DNA of 64,000 bases from contig CAVWPI010000007.1 in NCBI GenBank assembly GCA_963756895.1, forward strand, positions 62,001 through 126,000, read 5' to 3'. Source of the DNA: DASUAS01 sp963756895. GTDB lineage: Bacteria; Actinomycetota; Acidimicrobiia; IMCC26256; DASPTH01. The notes under the pieces are model-generated. The model had not been told where the DNA came from. It did no database searches and saw only the letters and a list, made by a program, of their open reading frames with translations. This document shows, in pieces, positions 1-8,828 of the stretch (positions are counted from its first letter, which is position 1; the number at the start of each line of letters is the position of its first letter). A program made the translations under genes and the position numbers.

Positions 1-754
1 AGGGTTGCTTCCGGCCGCTCGACGTGCACCTGCCGCGCGGGCTCCTTGGTGAATCCGGAGCCGCCCGCTGCGTGCGGTGGTCGACTGGTGACCGTCGCGG
101 CCGCGACCGAGGCCATCCTCGAGGCGCTGGCGTGCGCGCAGCCTGGTGGCGCGGTGGCCGCGAGCTCCCTCATCCAGGTGTACGCGCTGAGCGGTTCGCG
201 GCCCGACGGTGCCACGTGGCTCAACCTGCTCTACGAGTTCGGCGGGCTCGGCGCCCGCGCCGGCGCCGACGGCTCCGACGCCACCGGCGCCTTCTTCCTC
301 GGCGGCCGCTCGGTGATCCCCCAGGTGGAGCCGCTCGAGGCGCAGTATCCGTTCGTGGTGCGGTCGGCGCGCCTGCTCCCCGACTCCGGCGGGCCCGGCA
401 CCTGGCGCGGCGGCCTCGGCGTCGAGACCGTCATCGAGCTCCTCGCCGCCGCCCGCCTCACCGTGCGCGGCGACCGCCTCGGGGGACATCCGCCGCCGGG
501 GGCGCGCGGCGGCGAGTCCGGGCGGCCGGGCTCGTTCTGCGATCGAGCGGACCGACGGGAGCCTCGAGACCCTGGCCGCCCGCCAGACCGACGTCCATCT
601 CGCGCCCGGTGACCGGTTCGTGTTGCGGACGTCGGGCGGCGGTGGCCTCGGCCCCGCTCGCGGACGCGACCCCGCGCTCGTCCGCGACGACGTGGCCACC
701 GGCGCGGTCACCCCCGAGGGCGCGGTACGCGACTACGGGGTCGTCAACTCGTGA
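1..754 (+). CDS. hydantoinase/oxoprolinase B subunit, C-terminal part (5' cut by window; two frameshifts)
   Basis: C-terminal part of the hydantoinase B/oxoprolinase family, whose members work with an A subunit in ATP-dependent opening of cyclic amides such as hydantoins or 5-oxoproline. Family features seen are NPEPPAACGG near base 48, GPGTWRGGLGVE near 390-425, and the tail QTDVHLAPGDRFVLRTSGGGGLG ending at the TGA at 752-754 (long blocks abbreviated). The frame moves by +1 near bases 33-40 and again near 536-541. Each shift is repaired by adding one CG in a CGCG run, so assembly error is more likely than decay. The stop overlaps the GTG start of the A subunit. The start lies before the window. 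Confidence 0.85.
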
Positions 755-2824
755 CCGGCGACGGTTGGGTGCTCGCGGCCGACGTCGGCGGCACGTTCAC
801 CGACCTCGTCCTCGCCGACGGCGCGGGCACGGTGCACACCGCCAAGGTCCCCACCACGCCGGCGGACCCGATCGACGGCATCATCCATGGCGTGGCCGAG
901 GTGCTCGACGACGCGCGCGTCGACGCCGCCGACGTCACCCGCTTCGTGCACGGCACGACCCTGGCCACCAACGTCATCCTGCAGCGGACCGGCGCGCCGG
1001 TCGCGCTCGTGACCACCGAGGGCTTCGCCGATCTCCTGCGGCTCGGGCGCGCCGCTCGCGTCGAGGAGGATCGCTACGACCTGCACTTCACGCCCGCGCC
1101 GCCACCCGTCGATCCGCGGCTGACGTTCGAGGTGCGCGAACGGATCGACGCGTCGGGCACCGTGCTCGTGCCGCTGAGCGATCCCGCGGTCGAGAAGGTC
1201 GTGGCGCAGGTCGCGGCGGAGCGCACCGGCAGGGGTCGCGGTGTGCCTGCTGCACGCGTACGCCCGGCCCGACCACGAGCACGCCGTCGCGTCGCGCACT
1301 GCGCAGACGCGTTGCCCGGCGCGTTCGTCGCGTGCTCGTCCGACGTGTGGCCCGAGATGCGCGAGTACGAGCGGGCGATGACGACCGTGGTGTCCGCGGT
1401 CGTGGGGCCGGTGATGTCCCGCTACCTCGACGAGCTGGGATCGCGCCTGCGCGACCTCGGCGTCACCTGCGAGGTGCAGGTGATGGATTCCGCCGGTGAT
1501 GTGATGACCGCGACCCGCGCCGCCGCGCTCCCCGTCGCCACGGTCGAATCCGGCGGCGCCGCCGGCGTGCTCGCGGCCGGCCTGGTCGGGCGCGCCGCGG
1601 GTGCCGGCGACGTGATCTCGTTCGACATGGGCGGCACCACCGCCAAGGCGGGCATCGTGCGCGACGGACGCCCCGCGATCACGCACGACTTCCAGGTCGG
1701 CGGCAAGGGCAGCTTCGGGGGCGCGCGCGCCGGCACCGGCATCCCGCTCAAGCTGCCGGTCGTCGACCTGGCCGAGGTGGGTGCCGGGGGCGGCAGCATC
1801 GCCGCCGTCCACGGCGGCATCCTCCGGGTCGGCCCCCGGTCGGCGGGCGCCGATCCCGGCCCCGCCTGCTACGGCCGCGGCGGTACCGAGCCGACCGTCA
1901 CCGACGCCGACCTCGTGCTCGGCTACCTCGATCCCGCGAAGCTCGCCGGCGGCGTGACGCTGGCGCCCGAGCGCGGCCGAGCCGCGCTCGAGACGCGCGT
2001 CGCAGGCCCACTCGGCATCGACGTCGTCGACGCGGCCCGCGCCGTGCACGACATCGTGAACGCGGCGATGGCCGCGGCCATCCGGGTCGTCACCGTGCAA
2101 CGGGGCATCGACCCACGCAACTTCGCCCTGGTCGGCTTCGGCGGCGCCGGACCCATGCACGTCAGCCGCCTCGCCGACGAGTTCGGCATCACCTCCGTGA
2201 TCGTCCCGTGGGCCGCGGGCGTGGCGTCGGCGGTCGGGCTGGTGCGCGCCGACCTCGGTGCCGAGCACCGCCAGCCGTTCCCCGCCGACCTCGCCACTCT
2301 CGATGCCGCCGCGTTCCACGCTGCCTTCGGCGCGCTCGAGGAACGGGCACGCGACGAGATCGGTGGTGGCGACGTCGAAGTGCACCGGGCCGCGTTCATC
2401 GCGCGTGGTCGGCCAGGTGCACGCGCTCGACGTGCCCCTGCCGGAGGAGAACCTCGACGCGGTGGTCGCGGCGATGCCGCGGCTGTTCTCGGAGCGCTAC
2501 GTCGCGGCGTACGGGGTGGCGCCAGCGTCGAGGTTGCAGCTCACCGGGCGCTGCGCGTGCGCGTCGTGCGCCGCACCGAGCAGGTCGACCGCGCCCGCCG
2601 TCGAGCCGCACGACCATCTCCCCGAACCGGTGACGTCGCGGCCCGCGTACTTCACCGAGCACCGTGGCTTCGTCCCCACACCGGTGTTCGACTGGGTCGA
2701 GCTCGCACCCGGTGACCGCATCCAGGGCGCGGCCATCATCCAGGCGCCCGACACGACCGTGGTCGTGCCACCCGCACGAGTGGCCGTGGTCGACCGTGCC
2801 CGCAACCTGGTGCTGCACGCGTGA
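751..2824 (+). CDS. hydantoinase/oxoprolinase A subunit (frameshifted, restored about 695 aa)
   Basis: ATP-dependent A subunit of the hydantoinase/oxoprolinase family, partner of the upstream B subunit. The N terminus has the acetate-kinase-like phosphate-binding signature DVGGTFTDLVL (residues 8-18), then FVHGTTLATNVIL. The middle carries SFDMGGTTAK and GAGGGSIA, followed by GFGGAGPMH. The GTG start at 751 overlaps the B-subunit stop. Frame breaks lie near 1230, 1295, 1302, 2402, 2521 and 2592. Adding one CG at each (two at 2521) gives one continuous protein of about 695 residues, normal for the family, including the expected segment YARPDHEHAVASRALRADAL. Substrate is not predictable from sequence alone. 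The stop overlaps the next gene's GTG. Confidence 0.85.
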
Positions 2825-3453
2825 CCGCGGATCCGTTCGCCACCGACGTCGAGTTCGTCTCCGAGCGTCGCGCCGAGATCGTGGCGATCGCCGGCGACCT
2901 GTTCGCCGAGCGCGGCTACGCGAACACGACGGTGCGGGAGATCGCCGACGCGGCCGGGATCCTCTCCGGAAGCCTCTACCACCACTTCGACTCCAAGGAG
3001 TCGATGATCGAAGCGCTCCTGCGCGACTTCCTCGACCGCATCGGGCGCGAGTACGCGAGCGTGGCCGCCCGCGACCGCGATCCGGTCACGACGCTCCGCG
3101 CGCTGGTACACATCGCGTTCGGCGCGCTGGAGACCGATCGGGCCGCGGTCTCGGTGATGCTCAACGAGTACAACGTGCTCGTCCAGTACCCGCGGTTCGC
3201 GTTCCTGCGCGACGCGGTCGAATCGACCGAGCGCCTGTGGGTCGACGTGCTCGACGCCGGCATGCGCGCGGGCGATCTCCGCCAGGACGTGCCCGCCGAT
3301 GCCGTCTACCGCTTCCTGCGCGACGCGATCTGGGTGAGCGTCCGCTGGTACCGGTCCGACGGACCCCAGCGACCCGACGACATCGCCGACGACTACCTCA
3401 CGGTGCTCCTCGGCGGGTTGGCGATGCGACGACCGACGAGGAGGATCCGGTGA
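2821..3453 (+). CDS. TetR/AcrR family transcriptional regulator
   Basis: 210-residue TetR-family repressor. The helix-turn-helix is at about residues 20-65 (AGDLFAERGYANTTVREIAD, then GSLYHHFDSKESMIEALL), a very typical TetR N terminus. The C-terminal ligand domain is variable, with an HIAFGALETDRAAVSVMLNEY helix as in KstR2-like or fatty-acid regulators. The GTG start overlaps the hydantoinase A stop and its own stop overlaps the next cupin start, so it is cotranscribed with both. It probably controls this catabolic operon in response to a substrate or an acyl-CoA; that is inference. Confidence 0.88.
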   Translation: MTADPFATDVEFVSERRAEIVAIAGDLFAERGYANTTVREIADAAGILSGSLYHHFDSKESMIEALLRDFLDRIGREYASVAARDRDPVTTLRALVHIAFGALETDRAAVSVMLNEYNVLVQYPRFAFLRDAVESTERLWVDVLDAGMRAGDLRQDVPADAVYRFLRDAIWVSVRWYRSDGPQRPDDIADDYLTVLLGGLAMRRPTRRIR

Positions 3454-3845
3454 CCGACGGACCGACGACCGACGGACCGAGCTACTTCGTACTCGACGAG
3501 ATCGAGTGGCCCGACGAACGCAGTGCGCCGACCGCTCCGCTCGAGCTGGTGCAGGAAGCCGAGCGCCTCGGTGCGCGCCGCAAGTTCCTGGCCCGCGGCG
3601 AGGGTGGCTTCCATTCGCAGTACTCCGAGTTCCCGCCCGGGTACGCCGTGCCGATGCACAGCCACGACCACGACGAGCTCATCCTCCTGCTCGACGGGAG
3701 CTGCACCATGTCCGACGGTCAGGTGCTGCGCCGCCACGACTCGGTCGTGCTGCAGGGCGGCGCCGAGTACGGCTTCACCGCGGGCGACGCCGGCATGGTC
3801 TTCGTGACGATCCGCGGCGGCCGTTCCGGCACCACCCTCGCCTGA
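3450..3845 (+). CDS. small cupin-domain protein (paralogue of the one at 6705)
   Basis: 131-residue single-domain cupin. Conserved cupin motif 1 is visible as PPGYAVPMHSHDHDELILLLDG (long block abbreviated), with metal-ligand histidines in HSHDHDE, and motif 2 lies around DSVVLQGGAEYGF. The GTG start at 3450 overlaps the stop of the TetR gene. About half of the residues from RRKFLARGEGGF onward match the cupin at 6705-7082, so the two are local duplicates. Small cupins beside amidohydrolases and monooxygenases are often dioxygenase-like or isomerase-like, but no catalytic role can be assigned. The 3' end is duplicated in a tandem repeat that begins at its last codons. Confidence 0.8.
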   Translation: MTDGPTTDGPSYFVLDEIEWPDERSAPTAPLELVQEAERLGARRKFLARGEGGFHSQYSEFPPGYAVPMHSHDHDELILLLDGSCTMSDGQVLRRHDSVVLQGGAEYGFTAGDAGMVFVTIRGGRSGTTLA

Positions 3846-3905
3846 CGCCCCTCGCCTGACGCCCCTCGCCTGACGCCGCCGCTCCTGACGCCGCCGCTCC
3901 TGCCG
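3837..3905 (+). repeat. short tandem repeats at the 3' end of the cupin gene
   Basis: Three copies of a 14-base unit CTCGCCTGACGCCC (3837-3850, 3851-3864, 3865-3877, the last short by one) run into two copies of a 15-base unit GCCGCTCCTGACGCC (3878-3892 and a partial 3893-3905). The first copy contains the last codons and TGA of the cupin gene, so the array duplicates a stop codon. It fills the gap to the convergent MarR gene. Confidence 0.9.
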
Positions 3906-3908
3906 TGG

Positions 3909-4391
3909 TCAGACGATCGCGGCCGAGTCGGCGGTCATCACCTCGAGGAGTCGGTGGATGGCGTCGTCGAGCCGTTGCACCTCGTCGGGTGAGAGGCCGG
4001 CGAGCAACCGCTCGCGCTCGGCGGCGTAGCGCGCGTTCGCGGCGTCGGCCGTGCGCATGCCCTCGTCGGTGAGGGCGACGAGCACCTTGCGGCGGTCGGC
4101 GGGATCGGGGGTGCGCGCGATCAGCCCGGCGCGTTCGAGTCGGTCGAGGATCTGGGTCATGCCACCGCTCGACCGCACCACGATCTCGCTCAGCTCGGTG
4201 GGCGACATGCGGTGCGGTTCGCCCACGAGCTCGAGCACCCGGAGCACCGAGTAGTCGATGAATCGCAACCCGAACGGGTCGAGGCAACGGTGTTGGAACG
4301 CTTCGACGAGCAAGCCGACACGCGTGAGCCGGGTGAACAGACCGACCGCACCGGGCTCCGACAGGTAGCGCGCCTCGTAGTCGACGGTCAC
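3909..4391 (-). CDS. MarR family transcriptional regulator
   Basis: 160-residue winged-helix MarR regulator. The recognition region is LRFIDYSVLRVLEL, then MSPTELSEIVVRSSGGMTQILDRLERAGLI and the wing PDPADRRKVLVALTDEG (long blocks abbreviated), all textbook MarR. The GTG start (4389-4391) overlaps the TGA of the TauD-type dioxygenase gene upstream, so the two form one transcript. A perfect 13-base palindrome in front of the dioxygenase at 5255-5267 is the obvious candidate operator. MarR proteins of catabolic clusters usually respond to aromatic acids or their CoA esters; the ligand here is unknown. Confidence 0.9.
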   Translation of the reverse strand: MTVDYEARYLSEPGAVGLFTRLTRVGLLVEAFQHRCLDPFGLRFIDYSVLRVLELVGEPHRMSPTELSEIVVRSSGGMTQILDRLERAGLIARTPDPADRRKVLVALTDEGMRTADAANARYAAERERLLAGLSPDEVQRLDDAIHRLLEVMTADSAAIV

Positions 4392-5218
4392 CGCGCCACC
4401 GGACCCGCGATGGTCGCCCGGTGCATGATGCGCCGCTCGCGGTAGTCGGCAACCGCGTAGTGCTGCACCGCGCGGTTGTCCCAGAACGCGATGGAGCCCG
4501 GCTCCCAGTGGAACCGGCACTGGAACTCGGGCGAGCGCACGTGGTCGAACAGGAACGGCAGCAACAGGTCGTTCTCCCGGTCGGTGAGGCCCACGATGCG
4601 CGTGGTGGAGTTGCGGTTGAGGAACAGCCCCTTGCGACCGGTCTCGGGATGGGTCACCACCACGTTGTGCTCGACCGGGGGGCACTTCCGCTGCATCTCG
4701 GCGAGATCGAGCGACGAGTGACCGTCGCGGATCGCCTTCTGCAGCGGGCGGGTGATGTCGTGCACCGCGCGCAGACCGTCGACCAGGGTGCGCATCGGCG
4801 GTGAGAGCGCTTCGTACGCGGCGTACATGCTCGCGAAGCAGGTGTCGCCGCCGAGCTCGGGCAGCTGCACCGCGCGCAGGATCGATCCCATCGGCGGTTC
4901 GGCGAGGAACGTGTTGTCGCTGTGCCACTCGTCGGCGCCCTCGCCGACCGGGTGGATCTGGTCGAGGACGACGATCTCCGGCGCGTCCTGGTGCACGGTC
5001 TGGAGCGGCGACACGTGCATGGGTCCGAAGCGCAGCGCGAACGCGAGCTGCTGGTCGTCGTCGACGTCCTGGTCGCGGAAGAAGAGCACGAGGTGATCGA
5101 GCAACGCCCGCCGCAGGCACGCGACGTCGTCGTCGGCGAGCGGCAGGCGGAGATCGACGCCGATCACCTCGGCGCCGATGGCCAGCGTCACCGGCCTGAT
5201 CTCGATGCTCGTGCCCAT
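4388..5218 (-). CDS. TauD/TfdA-family Fe(II)/2-oxoglutarate dioxygenase
   Basis: 276-residue alpha-ketoglutarate-dependent dioxygenase of the TauD/TfdA family, which hydroxylates sulfonates, aryloxyalkanoates or similar substrates and releases a carbonyl product. The facial triad is visible: H99 and D101 in EWHSDNTF, distal H253 in NRAVQHYAVADY, and a 2-oxoglutarate-binding arginine in ERRIMHRATI (about R267). Length is standard. It is transcribed divergently from the cupin/monooxygenase operon and overlaps the downstream MarR gene by four bases. The substrate is not predictable, although context suggests an aromatic or amide xenobiotic. Confidence 0.9.
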   Translation of the reverse strand: MGTSIEIRPVTLAIGAEVIGVDLRLPLADDDVACLRRALLDHLVLFFRDQDVDDDQQLAFALRFGPMHVSPLQTVHQDAPEIVVLDQIHPVGEGADEWHSDNTFLAEPPMGSILRAVQLPELGGDTCFASMYAAYEALSPPMRTLVDGLRAVHDITRPLQKAIRDGHSSLDLAEMQRKCPPVEHNVVVTHPETGRKGLFLNRNSTTRIVGLTDRENDLLLPFLFDHVRSPEFQCRFHWEPGSIAFWDNRAVQHYAVADYRERRIMHRATIAGPVAR

Positions 5219-5254
5219 GGACGACGCCTCCCCTCCCGGGATATCGTCTCGCGA

Positions 5255-5267
5255 CTAAGAATCTTAG
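5255..5267. promoter_or_regulatory. candidate MarR operator (perfect 13-base palindrome)
   Basis: CTAAGA-A-TCTTAG is a perfect inverted repeat with one central base. It lies in the 65-base gap between the divergent TauD-type gene (start 5218) and the cupin gene (start 5284), in an AT-rich island. The MarR gene of this locus is cotranscribed with the TauD-type gene. Size and symmetry fit a MarR dimer site that would govern both directions. Confidence 0.6.
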
Positions 5268-5283
5268 GCAAGGGGAGATCGCG

Positions 5284-5745
5284 ATGGTCGACGGCAGTGG
5301 CCCCCGGTTCAGCCGGCTCGACGACGTGCCGTGGGAAGAGGTGCGCAAGCTCGACTTCGGCGACCACACCACGTCGGTGCGGGAGAAGTGGCTCGACTTC
5401 TCGCCCCGCTTCCTGTCGCTCCTCGCCGAGTGGGACCCGGGGATGATGATCCATGCCCACGGCCACAACAGCGATCACATCGTCTACGTGCTCCGCGGCT
5501 CGGTGCACTGCGGCGACGTGGAGTGCGGGCCGGGGACGCACATCGCGCTCGACCAGGGCGACACCTTCGGTCCCTTCGTCGCCGGGCCCGACGGCTGCAC
5601 GTTGTTCGAAGTGATGATGGGTGATCCCCGTTCGTTCGCGGCCGACGAGGAGGGGTGGGAACGACTGCTGTCGGAGCGCGGCGCCACGCAGGCACCGAAC
5701 CCGAAGATCGCGCTCCCCGACTGGCTCGAAGACACCCGTACCTGA
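5284..5745 (+). CDS. cupin-domain protein
   Basis: 153-residue cupin. Motif 1 is MMIHAHGHNSDHIVYVLRG, with metal-type histidines in HAHGHNSDH, and motif 2 is IALDQGDTFGPFVAG. An AGGGGAG ribosome-binding site at 5271-5277 lies six bases before the ATG. It is the first gene of a long plus-strand operon (5284-13084) and faces the TauD-type gene across the palindrome at 5255-5267. It resembles the cupins of acidimicrobial and mycobacterial degradation clusters but not the 3450/6705 pair. No enzymatic function can be assigned. Confidence 0.82.
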   Translation: MVDGSGPRFSRLDDVPWEEVRKLDFGDHTTSVREKWLDFSPRFLSLLAEWDPGMMIHAHGHNSDHIVYVLRGSVHCGDVECGPGTHIALDQGDTFGPFVAGPDGCTLFEVMMGDPRSFAADEEGWERLLSERGATQAPNPKIALPDWLEDTRT

Positions 5746-5748
5746 TCG

Positions 5749-6708
5749 ATGAGCACGCCGTTCGCTCCCGGGTCGGTGTCGTTGCGCCTCTACCCGCACA
5801 ACGACCTCGGCGCGGTCGCCATCGTCGACGAGATGCGCGCCCAGGCCGCGCTGGCCGAGGGGCACGGCTTCGACGGGGTGATGACGAGCGAGCACCACGG
5901 CGGGTTCCACGGGTACCTGCCCAATCCGCTGCAGGCCGCGGGCTGGTGCCTCGAGGCGACCGCGCACGCATGGGCGGCGCCCGCGCCGTTGCTGCTGCCG
6001 CTGCGACCATCGGCGCTGGTGGCCGAGGAGATCGCGTGGCTGGCCGCGCGCTTCCCCGGTCGGGTCGGCCTGGGCGTGGCCTCGGGTGCGCTGCCCGCCG
6101 ACTTCGAGGTCATGCACGTGCCGATGGACGCGCTCGCGGCGCGCTTCACCGCCGGCTTCGAGGAACTGGCGGGCATCCTCGACGGCAGCGCCGCCGGCCA
6201 GCTCGCCGACGATCCGGCCATCCGCGACCTGCGCGACCACCCCGTCCCCGTGCTGAGCGCGGCGATGGGCTTCACCGCCGTGCGCCGCGCCGCGCGCCTC
6301 GGCGCCGGCCTGCTCTTCGACTCGCTCTCGACGCCGGAACGATGCCGCGAGCTCATCGACGCCTACCACGAAGCCGGCGGGAGCGCGCCCTGCGTGCTGA
6401 TCCGGCGCGCGTGGGTCGGTGAACCGCTGCGCGACCGCGTCGATGACCAGGTCGACGTGTACCGCAGCTACTCGTCGAAGTCCGCGATGGAGCACTGGGG
6501 CAGCGACGAGCTCGTCGACGCCCCGACGGCCGACGACGTCGTCGGCGGTCTGCTCGACGCGCTCGAGCGCGCCGGGGCCGACGCGCTCAACCTCCGCGTC
6601 CACGTCCCCGGGGTGTCGCCCGACGGCGCACGAGAACAGATCGCCGGACTCGGCGAGGAAGTGCTCCCCCAGCTCCGCCGCTCGCTCACCGGGAACGGCT
6701 CCCGATGA
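5749..6708 (+). CDS. luciferase-like (LLM class) flavin/F420-dependent oxidoreductase
   Basis: 319-residue bacterial-luciferase-fold TIM barrel. Family features are DEMRAQAALAEGHGFDGVMTSEHHGG near residues 25-52 (long block abbreviated), AEEIAWLAARFPGRVGLGVASG in the barrel core, and DALNLRVHVPGVSP near the end. Members use FMNH2 or F420 for oxygenation or hydride transfer, and the cofactor cannot be decided here. It starts three bases after the upstream cupin stop, and its TGA overlaps the ATG of the cupin at 6705. It is probably the oxygenase or reductase step of the local pathway. Confidence 0.85.
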   Translation: MSTPFAPGSVSLRLYPHNDLGAVAIVDEMRAQAALAEGHGFDGVMTSEHHGGFHGYLPNPLQAAGWCLEATAHAWAAPAPLLLPLRPSALVAEEIAWLAARFPGRVGLGVASGALPADFEVMHVPMDALAARFTAGFEELAGILDGSAAGQLADDPAIRDLRDHPVPVLSAAMGFTAVRRAARLGAGLLFDSLSTPERCRELIDAYHEAGGSAPCVLIRRAWVGEPLRDRVDDQVDVYRSYSSKSAMEHWGSDELVDAPTADDVVGGLLDALERAGADALNLRVHVPGVSPDGAREQIAGLGEEVLPQLRRSLTGNGSR

Positions 6709-7082
6709 GCCGCATCCACCGCTTCGAGGACGCGGAGTGGCACGTGCCCACCGCGCCCGGCACCGACCCGGAGGCTGCCGCGGCCGCCGGACGCGAGGGT
6801 GCGGCGCGGCGGTTCCTCGCGCAGGGCGAGGGCGGCTTCTACACCCAGGTGGTGCGGATGCCGCCCGGCTTCGCCGCGCCGCTGCACGCACACGACCACA
6901 GCGAGGTGTTCATGGTGCTCGAGGGCAGCTGCGCGTTCGACGGCGAGCCGATGGCGCGCTTCGACCTCGCGGTGGTCGAAGCCGACCAGCCGTACGCGTT
7001 CACCGCCGGGCCCGACGGGCTGTCGTTCCTCGTGGTGCGCCAGGGGCCGGCCGGATACTCGGCGACGGAGGAGGAGTCGTGA
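6705..7082 (+). CDS. small cupin-domain protein (paralogue of the one at 3450)
   Basis: 125-residue cupin with motif 1 MPPGFAAPLHAHDHSEVFMV (histidines in HAHDHSE) and a following GSCAFDGE strand. It aligns along its length with the cupin at 3450-3845 (ARRFLAQGEGGF versus RRKFLARGEGGF, and FTAGPDG versus FTAGDAG). The ATG overlaps the stop of the luciferase-like gene and its TGA overlaps the GTG of the D-aminoacylase-like gene, so it belongs to the operon. Two paralogues in one catabolic island suggest related steps or substrates; no specific role is visible. Confidence 0.8.
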   Translation: MSRIHRFEDAEWHVPTAPGTDPEAAAAAGREGAARRFLAQGEGGFYTQVVRMPPGFAAPLHAHDHSEVFMVLEGSCAFDGEPMARFDLAVVEADQPYAFTAGPDGLSFLVVRQGPAGYSATEEES

Positions 7083-8816
7083 GCACCTACGACCTCATCG
7101 TCCGCGGCGGCTACGTCGTCGACGGCACCGGCCTGCCGCGGCGGCGCGTCGACGTCGGCGTGCGCGACGGCCGCGTCGTCGCGCTGGCGCGCCTCGACGG
7201 CGACGACGCACGCGAGGAGCTCGATGCCGACGGTCGCATCGTGGCCCCCGGCATCGTCGACGCGCACACGCACTACGACCCGCAGATCACGTTCGATCCC
7301 TACGCGACGATGTCGTGCTTCCACGGCGTCACCACCGTCGTGGCCGGCAACTGCGGGTTCTCGGTGGCGCCGTGCAAGCCGGAGGACCGCGACTTCCTCA
7401 CCGGCATCTTCGCCCGGGTCGAGAACATGGACCCGATCGCGTTGAGCGCGATCACGTGGGACGACTGCGTGACCTTCACCGACTTCCTCGTCGTCGCGCG
7501 CCGGGCGACTCGGCGTGAACTTCGCGTGCTACGTGGGTCACTCGAACCTCCGCCGTTGGGTCATGGGCCCCGACGCGTCCGACGCGGGCCGCCACCGACG
7601 ACGAGATCGCGGCCATGCGGGCGATGGTCGCCGACGCGATGGCGGCCGGCGCGGCCGGGCGTGTCGTCGTCGGCCGCGCCCACCCACCTCGATCTCGACG
7701 ACCGGCCGGTGCCGTCGCGCGTCGCGAGCCGCGACGAGTTCGCCGCGCTCGCGACGGCCGCGGGCGAGGCCGGGGCCGGGTCGATCGCGTTCCTGCCGGC
7801 CAGCGCGATCGGAGGCATCGACGCCGACGACGAGGACTACCTGATCCGCCTGGGCACGGTCAGCGGGCTCCCGGTCGTGATCCAGGGCCTCGGCGGGCGC
7901 AACAAGACCGACGCCCCCACCGCCACGTGGGAGGCGGCGCAGTCGTTCCTCGACCGCGCCACCGCCGCCGGCGCGCCCGTGTACTCGATGCTCATCGCCC
8001 GGCCCTTCGACCGTCCGATCGTGATCGACGAGTCCAACTTCCACTACCTCGCCGTCCCGAGCTGGAACCGGCTGCTGCAGCTGCCGCACGCGGAACGGGT
8101 CGCCGCGCTGCGTGATCCCGCGACGCGCGCCGAGCTACGCGAGGCGGTCGAGCACTACAACCGCGACCCCGCGCTCGGTACGACCGTGCCGCCGCCGTTG
8201 TGGCGCGCGGTGTACGTCGACGAGGTCGCGAAGCCCGAGCATGCGCACCTGCAGTCGCGCTCGATCGCCGATCTCGCGCGCGAGCAGGGCAAGGCACCGG
8301 CCGACGTCATGCTCGACCTCGCGCTCGACGAGGACCTCGCCACGCGGTTCCGCTGGCGGACCGAGAGCCCCGAGTGGGCGGCCGCGGTCGGCGAGGCCCA
8401 GCTCGACGCGCGCATGATCGTCGGCACCTCCGACGGCGGTGCGCACCTCGCGCGCGACGACGGCGCCGACTGGAGCTCGTACTTCCTGCGCTCGTGGGTG
8501 CTCGACCGTCGGGTGTGGACGCTCGAGGAGGGCATCCGTCAGATCACCGCAGGTCCCCGCGGCGTTGCTCGGCTTCCCCGACCGGGGCGTGCTGGCGCCG
8601 GGGCGCCCGGCCGACCTGATGATCTTCGACCCCGACACCGTCGGACCGTGGAAGAAGGAGTTCGTGCACGATCTCCCCGGGGGCGTCGGGCGCTTCAAGG
8701 CCTGGGGCCACGGCGTGCACGCGACCGTGGTGAACGGTGTCCCGATCGTCGTCGACGGCGAGCTCACCGGCCGCCTGCCCGGCCAGGTGGTGCGGCCGGG
8801 GGTGCTCGCGCCGTGA
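7079..8816 (+). CDS. N-acyl-D-amino-acid deacylase-like amidohydrolase (frameshifted, restored about 581 aa)
   Basis: Amidohydrolase of the D-aminoacylase type (COG3653), zinc TIM-barrel hydrolases of N-acyl or related amide bonds. Seen are GIVDAHTHYDPQITFDP (metal HxH near residue 62), GVTTVVAGNCGF, VGHSNLRRWVMG, PTHLDLDDRPVPSR, GTSDGGAHLARDD (late metal Asp region) and the closing GFPDRGVLAPGRPADLMIFD. The frame breaks near 7497, 7585, 7661 and 8549, each repaired by one CG. The GTG start overlaps the cupin stop. Placed after hydantoinase-type genes, it could act on N-carbamoyl or N-acyl amino acids made upstream, but this is inference. Confidence 0.83.
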
Positions 8817-8828
8817 GCACGCCGGCGC

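Noticed and set aside
733..2385. Long minus-strand open frame (550 aa) opposite the hydantoinase A gene
   Set aside because: Arg/Gly/Ala/His-rich low-complexity translation and no family; a GC-bias shadow of the real gene.
3837..3905. CRISPR-like array
   Set aside because: The units are adjacent 14-15-mers with no spacers and no cas genes.
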